Shown: positions 9,298 to 15,326 of the stretch, piece after piece
Layout: each line of letters begins with the position of its first letter
Numbering within the stretch: the stretch's first letter is position 1
Translations under genes and position numbers: made by a program
Notes under the pieces: model-generated
What the model saw: the letters and a program-made list of their open reading frames with translations, nothing else
Told to the model about the DNA's origin: nothing
Database searches by the model: none
Origin: Pseudomonadota bacterium
GTDB taxonomy: Bacteria; Pseudomonadota; Alphaproteobacteria; Caulobacterales; Caulobacteraceae
Direction: 5' to 3'
Assembly: GCA_023451375.1 (NCBI GenBank)
Contig: JAEXZS010000018.1
Location: forward strand, 1-35,034
DNA length: 35,034 bases

Positions 9298-10391
9298 CCG
9301 GCCTCGTCGTCCATCATGGCGCGCCAGGCGGGGGTCATGCGCTCGACCAGGCCGCGCTCGGTGCGCTGGACGAAATGCGCCGCCAGGTCGATCGCTTCCG
9401 CGAACTCCGGACCCTCATAGGCACCCATCACCGTCAGGGCGGTGGCGTAGGCGTCCGCCCTGAGCGCCAGGGGGTGCAGCACGCTGACCGAAGTCAGGCC
9501 GTTGTCCACCGGCCGGCCGGTCGCGCCGTCGATTGTGTGCGAATAGCGCCGCCCGTTGTGCTCGAAGGCGCGGCGGTAGTCGCCGCTGGTGGCGACGGCC
9601 AGGTCATAGAGGGCGACCACCGTGCGCGGCGCCGGACTGCCCGCGATGCGCTCGATTTCGGCCCACCACGGCTGGGCGTCCGGCTTGACGCCGCGCCCCT
9701 TCAGCTCGCCGCCGATCTCGACCAGGTGCGACGTCGCGCCCATGGCCGTCAGCCGGTCCGAAACCCGATCCACCGCATGGCCCTTGGCCAGGCCCGAGAA
9801 GTCCAGCTTCATCCCGCCCATCTGCATGGCCGCGCGCGCGTCGCGATTCAGTCGCAGCTTCTGCCAGCCGGAGACCTTCAGCGCCTCGACGACCTCCTCA
9901 TCGGACGGCGTCGGCAGCAGGGCCGAGCGCGGCCCCGGCGGGCCGAAGCCCCAGAGATCGACCAGGGCGCCCAGAGTCGGATCGACCGCGCCGTTGGTCT
10001 CGTCGCCCAAGTCCATCGTCGCGTCCAGAAAGTTCCAGAACGGCTCGGACAGCGCCCAGACGCCCTCGGGCGCGGCGTTGAAGCGGCTGATCTCACTGGA
10101 CCGCTCCCATGGGCTGAACAGCCGCACGATCTCGGCCAGCTCAGCCTCGATAGCAGCCTGGAAGGTCGCGTTGTCAGCGCCTAGAGGGGCGATCACCCGC
10201 GCGTTCCAAGTCGTGCCCATCGCTTCGCCGCCCAGCGACCAGACGATGTCGCTGGGCGGGCGCGGCGGCGCGCCCTCGATGGCGGGGATCAGGACGCGGT
10301 TGTCGGCCCGATCGGCCAGGGGAACGGCGTCGCCGAAGCTGACGACGGGCGGGGCGGCGCGGCTGCCGCGTGAAAAGGGACTGTCGCTCAT
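9294..10391 (-). CDS. apbE: FAD:protein FMN transferase ApbE
   Basis: ApbE covalently attaches FMN, taken from FAD, to Thr or Ser in a (S/T)GA(T/S) motif of target proteins. The 365-residue product has the family signatures: GGEAMGTTWNARV near residue 54, DFSGLAKGHAVDRV, EIGGELKGRG, SHTIDGATGRPV and RADAYATALTVMG, so the FAD and metal sites look intact. Unusually it has no signal peptide or lipobox: the N-terminus (MSDSPFSRGSRAAPP) is polar, and an in-frame TAA, which is the stop of the preceding DUF4198 gene, lies three codons upstream, so no longer form is possible. Most ApbE proteins are exported lipoproteins. The likely target is the DUF2271 protein two genes upstream. Confidence 0.93.
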   Translation of the reverse strand: MSDSPFSRGSRAAPPVVSFGDAVPLADRADNRVLIPAIEGAPPRPPSDIVWSLGGEAMGTTWNARVIAPLGADNATFQAAIEAELAEIVRLFSPWERSSEISRFNAAPEGVWALSEPFWNFLDATMDLGDETNGAVDPTLGALVDLWGFGPPGPRSALLPTPSDEEVVEALKVSGWQKLRLNRDARAAMQMGGMKLDFSGLAKGHAVDRVSDRLTAMGATSHLVEIGGELKGRGVKPDAQPWWAEIERIAGSPAPRTVVALYDLAVATSGDYRRAFEHNGRRYSHTIDGATGRPVDNGLTSVSVLHPLALRADAYATALTVMGAYEGPEFAEAIDLAAHFVQRTERGLVERMTPAWRAMMDDEAG

Positions 10392-10400
10392 CCCGCCGGC

Positions 10401-11201
10401 TTAGGGCAGGACCTCGACCACCGCCACATACTGCGCGCTGGAACCCGGCTGCCCGTCCTGCCCCTCGGCGCGCGCCGAGGCGTTCAACCAGTACATGCCC
10501 GCTTCCGGCCAAGTGATCGAGAAACTTCCGTCGGCGCCGGTCTTGACGGTCGATTCCTCGGGATTGTCGCGATAGCGCAGGCCGCCGCGCGCCACGGTGA
10601 CTTCCAGGTCCGCCGCCGGCTGGCCGTCCTTCAGCAGCTTAAAGCTGGCCGCCTCGCCCACGACCAGGTCGTTGGGATGGGTGGCGGGAATCATTTCCAG
10701 GCCTTCGTTTGTCGGCGCGAAGACCGTATCGGTCGGATTGTTCAGGGTGACGAAGGTTTCGATGCGGTTCGACGTCTTCGTCGCCCGCACATCGGTGGCG
10801 CCTTCAGGCAAGGCGGCCGGGAATTCCGACGCCTGGCCGCGCCAGCGCTTCTGCTCGCCGTTCAGGATGTAGCTGGCCATGAAGCCGTTCATGACGTTGG
10901 CGATCTTGTAGGTGCCGCTCTGGGTCAGGTGCACGTCGAACGTCGTGCGGTATTGCCCCTGCATCAGATGCTCCGGCTGGACGGCCGACCCGTCGGGCGC
11001 CGTGACGACCAGTCCGCTCATGCGCATGGCGGCGTGATCGGGGATGAAGACCCCGTTCGACATGCCCGCGTCGAAGGCCACCCACGCCTCATTGCCCGAG
11101 AGGACGGTGGAGGTCGGCGCCATCCAGGCGCGGTGGGCCTGCGCGGCCATCGGCGTCGCGAGCGCGGCGGCCAGGGCGACAAGAGCGAGGGTCTTCTTCA
11201 T
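10401..11201 (-). CDS. DUF4198 domain periplasmic protein
   Basis: This is a 266-residue exported protein of the DUF4198 family, whose members occur in metal-uptake gene clusters; biochemical function is not established. The signal peptide MKKTLALVALAAALATPMAAQA should be cleaved after Ala22, leaving His23 as the first mature residue (HRAWMAP). That N-terminal His followed by a Trp is typical of the family and could be a metal ligand. The rest is beta-rich: an FDAGMSNGVF segment, a middle region with GTYKIANV, and a C-terminal Ig-like module (AADLEVTVARGG, TGADGSFSITWPEAGMYWLNASA). The chosen ATG at 11201 begins a canonical signal peptide; the longer open frame upstream is a shadow of the DUF2271 gene. 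Spacing is 11 bases after DUF2271 and 9 before apbE, so it is within one operon. Confidence 0.85.
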   Translation of the reverse strand: MKKTLALVALAAALATPMAAQAHRAWMAPTSTVLSGNEAWVAFDAGMSNGVFIPDHAAMRMSGLVVTAPDGSAVQPEHLMQGQYRTTFDVHLTQSGTYKIANVMNGFMASYILNGEQKRWRGQASEFPAALPEGATDVRATKTSNRIETFVTLNNPTDTVFAPTNEGLEMIPATHPNDLVVGEAASFKLLKDGQPAADLEVTVARGGLRYRDNPEESTVKTGADGSFSITWPEAGMYWLNASARAEGQDGQPGSSAQYVAVVEVLP

Positions 11202-11212
11202 GGCGTGATCCT

Positions 11213-11722
11213 TCAGCGGGTGACGTTGACGCGCACGGCGCCCAGTTCGGTGGAGCCGGAGGCCTGGCCGCTGTTGGCCGCCCCCCAACGGAAGGGCACG
11301 CGCACGACCTCGCGGCCGCCCAGTTCGCGCGCCGCCTCGACGACGATGTTGTACTGGCCCGGCTGCAGGCCGTTCAGCCGCGCGCCCGGCACGCGGATCG
11401 TCTGGGTTCCCGGCGCGCGGGTGGCGCCGGAGACCCCGTCGGCCGGCAGGCTCATGGCCCGGCCGCCCTTGCGCCACCATGTGCGCATGTCCTTCAGCCA
11501 GTCCTTGCCGTCGCCTTCGCTGTTGCGGGTCTGCTGGTACCAGACGGCCAGGGTGCGCACGGCGGTCTGGTCAGGCCGCTCGATCCACACGGCGACATAC
11601 GGGCGGTGATAGGAGGCGGTGTTCAGGCGGGGGATGTCCACCGAGACCGACAGGTCGGCGGCGAGGGCCGGGGCGGCCGTCGCCAGGCCGGCCGTGGTGA
11701 CGATGACGGGAAGCAGGCGCAT
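11213..11722 (-). CDS. DUF2271 periplasmic protein with ApbE flavinylation motif
   Basis: This is a 169-residue exported protein of the DUF2271 family. The signal peptide MRLLPVIVTTAGLATAAPALA ends near Ala21, and the mature part begins ADLSVSVDIPRL. A conserved-looking segment WYQQTRNSEGDGKDWLKDMRTWWRK precedes the motif DGVSGAT at residues 95-101 (bases 11420-11440). This fits the Dxx(S/T)GA(T/S) consensus recognised by ApbE, with Thr101 as the predicted FMN attachment site. An apbE gene lies two genes downstream in the same operon. The protein is therefore predicted to be a periplasmic covalent flavoprotein that accepts electrons from the PepSY/diflavin reductase pair. The family is known to accompany ApbE and PepSY genes; the flavinylation itself is inferred from the motif. 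The start at 11722 is 11 bases after the PepSY stop. Confidence 0.87.
   Translation of the reverse strand: MRLLPVIVTTAGLATAAPALAADLSVSVDIPRLNTASYHRPYVAVWIERPDQTAVRTLAVWYQQTRNSEGDGKDWLKDMRTWWRKGGRAMSLPADGVSGATRAPGTQTIRVPGARLNGLQPGQYNIVVEAARELGGREVVRVPFRWGAANSGQASGSTELGAVRVNVTR
11420..11440 (-). other. flavinylation motif DGVSGAT in the DUF2271 protein
   Basis: These seven codons encode Asp-Gly-Val-Ser-Gly-Ala-Thr. The pattern matches the target motif of FAD:protein FMN transferases, in which the final Thr is esterified to FMN. The motif lies in the mature, exported part of the protein. Confidence 0.75.
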
Positions 11723-11733
11723 CCGGGACACTC

Positions 11734-12411
11734 TCAGTGGATGAAGATCAGGGCGATGACGACGGGGATCAGCAGGCCCAGGCCGACCAGAGGCCAGGTC
11801 GAGGGCCGGCCGCGCGCGTGCAGCCACATCAGGCCCAGGCCGGTAAGGGCGAAGATGACGCAGGCGACGGCGAATACGTCGATGAACCAGTACCAGACGG
11901 GGCCGGCGTTGCGGCCCTTGTGCAGGTCGTTGAGGTAGGCGATCCAGCCGCGCGTGGTCTTCTCGTGAAAGGCCTCGCCGGTGGCGCGGTCGATGGTCAA
12001 CCAGCCGTCGCCCCCTGGAGTCGGCAGGGCGACGTAGACTTCTTCCGGCGTCGTCTCGGTCGGCTTGCCGGCGATCTCGACCCGCAGCGCCTGGGACGCC
12101 CAGCGCGCCACTGCTTCGGGCGCCGGATCGGTCGTCTCTTCCGGGAAGGCCGACAGGCGCTCCAGCAGTGGCTGCGGCAGGGTCGCCGCCTGTTCGACGG
12201 TGACGGGCTCGGCCGGGATTTGCGCCGCGTGGTTAAGGGTGATGCCCGTCACCGCGAACAGGATCATGCCCACCAAGCTGATCGCCGCGGATATCCAGTG
12301 CCAGGAATGCAGTTGCTTCAGCCAAAAGGAGCGCGCGCCGTTCAGCGCGGCCCTGGGCTTGGCGGACTTGGCGGCGGTTTCGGCCTGACGCTGTGCGGCG
12401 AGATCGGTCAC
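11734..12411 (-). CDS. PepSY-associated TM helix protein, candidate transmembrane haem electron carrier
   Basis: This is a 225-residue membrane protein of the PepSY-TM family. A GTG at 12411 is the best start: the open frame continues upstream, but there it is an out-of-frame shadow of the TonB receptor, and no ATG lies between. There are three predicted helices: about 38-60, 172-197 and 206-224. A periplasmic PepSY-like domain lies between the first two (RVEIAGKPTETTPEEVYVAL, WLTIDRATGEAF). Histidines flank both of the first two helices: His35/His38 and His61 on helix 1, His164 and His198 on helix 2. This pattern is suited to a haem pair at each membrane face. The context (diflavin reductase, ApbE, DUF2271) suggests it moves electrons across the inner membrane. 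Haem binding is inferred and not established. Confidence 0.83.
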   Translation of the reverse strand: MTDLAAQRQAETAAKSAKPRAALNGARSFWLKQLHSWHWISAAISLVGMILFAVTGITLNHAAQIPAEPVTVEQAATLPQPLLERLSAFPEETTDPAPEAVARWASQALRVEIAGKPTETTPEEVYVALPTPGGDGWLTIDRATGEAFHEKTTRGWIAYLNDLHKGRNAGPVWYWFIDVFAVACVIFALTGLGLMWLHARGRPSTWPLVGLGLLIPVVIALIFIH

Positions 12412-12470
12412 GGCACCGCTCTGCCATTCTTGCGAACGGTTTTCAATAGCGATCGGTGCGACCGTTGCTC

Positions 12471-14495
12471 TCAGTACGTCAGCCGAATGCCGGCGCTGAC
12501 GGTTCGCGGCGGGCCGTAGCCGGCGACGCCTAGGCCGGTTTCGGATACCTCGACGTCTTCGTCGAACAGATTGTCCGCCGCCAGCCACAGCATCGCCTGG
12601 TTCGTCAGCGTCCACTCCGCCCGCGCGTCCAAGGTCACGGCGGCGTCAAGAACGCGGCTGTTCAGGTCGTCGTCGAAGCGGGCGGACTCATAACGGGCCG
12701 CCGCCGACAGGGTGAGCCGGTTCGTGGCGCGCCAGTCGAGGCCGGCCGTGGCGCTCCATTCCGGCGCCTGGGCTGGACATAGGCCCGTCAGCTGCGGCGC
12801 CGCGGTCCCGCCATCGACCTCGGCGTCCGTCCAGGATGCTGCGGCGTTCAGCGACAGGGCCTTTGACACCTGTACGGATCCGTTCAGCTCCGCGCCCCAG
12901 GCGCCGATGGTGCCCGCGTTCTGGCGCTGCCGCAGCACCCCGCCCTCGGGCACGAAGCCGGCGCGGGTGAAGACGCCAGGACCTTCCGCCACGGTCACGT
13001 TGACGATGGCGTCCTCGATCTCGTTCCAGAACACCGTCGCGCCCCAGGCGACGTAATCACGGTTGAAGGCCAGCCCCGCTTCGATCCCCCGCAGGGTCTC
13101 CGGCCGCAGCGCCGCGTTCGCCTCCGTGATGTCGTCGCCGACCCGGAACGGCCGGTGCAGTTCGTTGAGCGTCGCGGGGCGGAAGCCGGAGTAGGCAGCC
13201 GCGCGGGCGGCGTAGCCGTTGCCAAGGTCGCGCCGCGCCGCCAATCGGGCGCTGACCACCTCTCCGTCGCGGTCGGGATCGCTCTCGTCCAGCGTCAAGG
13301 CGCCGGTCGCAAGGACGTACTCCCGGCGAAAGCCGCCTTCATTGCTCCAGCGGTCGAGGCGAAGTCCGCCCGCGACCAGCCAGGGACCCTGAGTCCAGGA
13401 GCCGTCGATATAGCCGCCCACCACCGAGGTCTCGCCGCCCGCCTCACGTCCACGCGGGGTGAAGGCCAGGCCGAAACGCTCGTTGGTCTCACCCTCGTTA
13501 AAGCGGCCGTCGGCCCCCAGCTCCCATTCCAAACTGCCGCCGCCGAGGTCCTGCGCGCCACGACGCAGCGCCGCGTTCAGGCCCCAACCGGTGGCCGGCG
13601 TGCGGTACTGATCGTTGACCAGCGTGGTCTCCGACCGGCTGTCGTTCACCGAGGCCGAACTGTTGGCGAAATTGCTCTCGATCCGCCAGGCCTGCAGCCG
13701 CCAGCCGTAGCCGCCGTCTTGCGGCGCCTTGGCGGCCGTGGCGCTGATCGCGTGCCCGCTGGCGTTGGCGCGCGCCTTGTCCAAGCCCGAGCCCCGATCC
13801 TCCTCCCAGGTTGAGGCGCGCAGCGACAGATTGGCGGCGCCCAGAGGCGCGTCGGCGCGGATCGCCGCGCTGCGGCTGTCCAGGTCCAGCGGCGTGTCGG
13901 CGGCCCCGGCCGCGGGGCCGCGCACGGGGACATAGCCGTCGCTGACTTCATACAGCCCCGAGGCGGTCAGCCGCACCGGGCCGACCATTCCCGAGGCGGA
14001 GCCGGAGGCCCGCGCGCCGCCGCGTTCGGCCGCGGAGGCGTCCAGCACGCCGCCGGACGCCCGCTCGCGAAGCTGGATCGTCCCTGTCAGAGCGCCCGCG
14101 CCGTACGGGCCGGCGCCCGCGCCCCGGATGACGTCCACGCCCTCCAGACCCTCGGGGGCGGCCTGCGACCAGATCACCCAGCCGCCGAAGGGATCATTCA
14201 GCGGCACGCCGTCCAGCGTCACCAGCGTCCGTCCCGCGCCGGAGGGCGCGATGGCGCGCAGCGATATGCCCTGGGTGGTCGGATTGGCGGCCAGGCTGGT
14301 CGTGCGCCGGAACAGCGACACCGCCGGTACGCTGCGGAGGGCCTCATCCAGCCGGCTGGATCGCTGCAGCACCTCGGGATCCAGCCGCACCACCGAGAAG
14401 GCCGCGTCGGCGGCGGCGGGCGGCAGACGCGCCGCCGTCACCACGACATCGGAAACCTGAGCGGGCGGCGCGGGGGGAACGGCATCCTGGAACAT
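12471..14495 (-). CDS. TonB-dependent outer-membrane receptor, no visible signal peptide
   Basis: This is a 674-residue TonB-dependent receptor for import of a metal complex or similar ligand. After a short N-terminus comes a TonB-box-like DVVVTAARLP (16-25), a complete plug domain (RSVPAVSLFRR, TQGISLRAIAPSGAGRTLVTLDG, VDVIRGAGAGPYGAGALTG) and a beta-barrel ending in GIRLTY. The oddity is the N-terminus, MFQDAVPPAPPAQVSD. It lacks a hydrophobic signal sequence, and an in-frame TAA lies two codons upstream of the ATG, so no longer form exists in this frame. Other frames upstream show no signal peptide either. It may be a truncated or non-functional allele, or a start remodelled by mutation. 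It is first in the operon with PepSY, DUF2271, DUF4198, apbE and reductase. The substrate is probably a ferric complex, by context only. Confidence 0.88.
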   Translation of the reverse strand: MFQDAVPPAPPAQVSDVVVTAARLPPAAADAAFSVVRLDPEVLQRSSRLDEALRSVPAVSLFRRTTSLAANPTTQGISLRAIAPSGAGRTLVTLDGVPLNDPFGGWVIWSQAAPEGLEGVDVIRGAGAGPYGAGALTGTIQLRERASGGVLDASAAERGGARASGSASGMVGPVRLTASGLYEVSDGYVPVRGPAAGAADTPLDLDSRSAAIRADAPLGAANLSLRASTWEEDRGSGLDKARANASGHAISATAAKAPQDGGYGWRLQAWRIESNFANSSASVNDSRSETTLVNDQYRTPATGWGLNAALRRGAQDLGGGSLEWELGADGRFNEGETNERFGLAFTPRGREAGGETSVVGGYIDGSWTQGPWLVAGGLRLDRWSNEGGFRREYVLATGALTLDESDPDRDGEVVSARLAARRDLGNGYAARAAAYSGFRPATLNELHRPFRVGDDITEANAALRPETLRGIEAGLAFNRDYVAWGATVFWNEIEDAIVNVTVAEGPGVFTRAGFVPEGGVLRQRQNAGTIGAWGAELNGSVQVSKALSLNAAASWTDAEVDGGTAAPQLTGLCPAQAPEWSATAGLDWRATNRLTLSAAARYESARFDDDLNSRVLDAAVTLDARAEWTLTNQAMLWLAADNLFDEDVEVSETGLGVAGYGPPRTVSAGIRLTY

Positions 14496-14528
14496 CGCGA
14501 ATTAGAATAGCCACGCTTCGATCCGGTT

Positions 14529-14558
14529 CACCCCATGGAGGCGAAAAACCTCGGGGTG
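14529..14558. repeat. bulged hairpin between piuC-like gene and TonB receptor
   Basis: CACCCC (14529-14534) pairs with GGGGTG (14553-14558), and GAGG (14538-14541) with CCTC (14549-14552). A three-base bulge separates the two helices, and the loop contains five A (five U on the minus-strand transcript). It lies in the 72-base gap, about 34 bases upstream of the TonB receptor ATG. It has no downstream T-run and could be a leader structure or chance in GC-rich DNA. Confidence 0.35.
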
Positions 14559-14567
14559 GTTCTCAGG

Positions 14568-15251
14568 TCACACCTCGGCCCAGCGGCGCAGCAGGTTGTG
14601 ATAGATCCCGGTCAGCTCGATCACCGCCTGATCCTTGGGCCCCTTCTCCATCGCCACGCGCTGGATCGCGACGTCCATGCGGAACAGGGTCTCGCGGTCG
14701 GCGTCGTCGCGCACCAGGCTCTGCAGCCACATGAAGGAGGAAATCCGCGCCCCCCGCGTCACCGGCGTGACCCGGTGCAGGCTCTTGGAGGGATAGAGGA
14801 CCAGGTCGCCGGCCGGCAGCTTGACGCTATGCGGCCCATACATCTCCTCGATGATCAGTTCCCCGCCGTCGTAACTCTCGGGTTCGGACAGGAACAGGGT
14901 CGCCGACAGGTCACTGCGGATGCGCAGCGAGCCGCCGCGCTGTTGCCGGATGGCGTTGTCCACATGCGTGCCGAACTCGCCGCCGCCCTCGTACCGGTTG
15001 AACAGCGGCGGGAAGATGGTGTGCGGCAGCGCGGCGGAGACGAACATCGGATTGGCGTTCAGGCCCTGCAGGACGAGGGTCGAGACCGCCTTCGCCTCGG
15101 CGCTATCCTCCGGAAGCTGCAGGTTCCGCTTGGCGGTCGCCGACTGATGGCCGGACGTCATGTTGCCGTCGGCCCATGGGCCTGCGTCCAGCCGTTCACG
15201 CAGCGCCCTCACCTCGTCCTTGGTGAAGACCTGGGGAATGTGCAGCAGCAT
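14568..15251 (-). CDS. Fe(II)/2-oxoglutarate dioxygenase, PiuC/YbiX family (PKHD-type hydroxylase)
   Basis: This family of Fe(II)- and 2-oxoglutarate-dependent oxygenases is commonly found beside catecholate siderophore TonB receptors (PiuA/Fiu type). The 227-residue product starts MLLHIPQVFTKDEV. The double-stranded beta-helix carries the iron facial triad: GTHVDNA (His96, Asp98) and SLHRVTPVTRG (His159), with Arg166/Arg169 available for 2-oxoglutarate. Length and motifs are those of the intact family. The physiological substrate is unknown; a role in iron acquisition is suggested by the siderophore receptor 75 bases upstream on the same strand. It lies downstream of that receptor and could be read from its promoter. 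Confidence 0.92.
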   Translation of the reverse strand: MLLHIPQVFTKDEVRALRERLDAGPWADGNMTSGHQSATAKRNLQLPEDSAEAKAVSTLVLQGLNANPMFVSAALPHTIFPPLFNRYEGGGEFGTHVDNAIRQQRGGSLRIRSDLSATLFLSEPESYDGGELIIEEMYGPHSVKLPAGDLVLYPSKSLHRVTPVTRGARISSFMWLQSLVRDDADRETLFRMDVAIQRVAMEKGPKDQAVIELTGIYHNLLRRWAEV

Positions 15252-15326
15252 GGCGACCTCGCCGAAAACAGGGACGGCCCCGCCGAACGGACAGGGCCGC
15301 CGAAGATAGGCCGAGCGCGGCGACCT

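Noticed and set aside
15275..15299. Short CGGCCC/GGGCCG inverted repeat between the siderophore receptor and the dioxygenase
   Set aside because: Six-base stem with a long loop and no solid T-run; expected by chance in GC-rich DNA.
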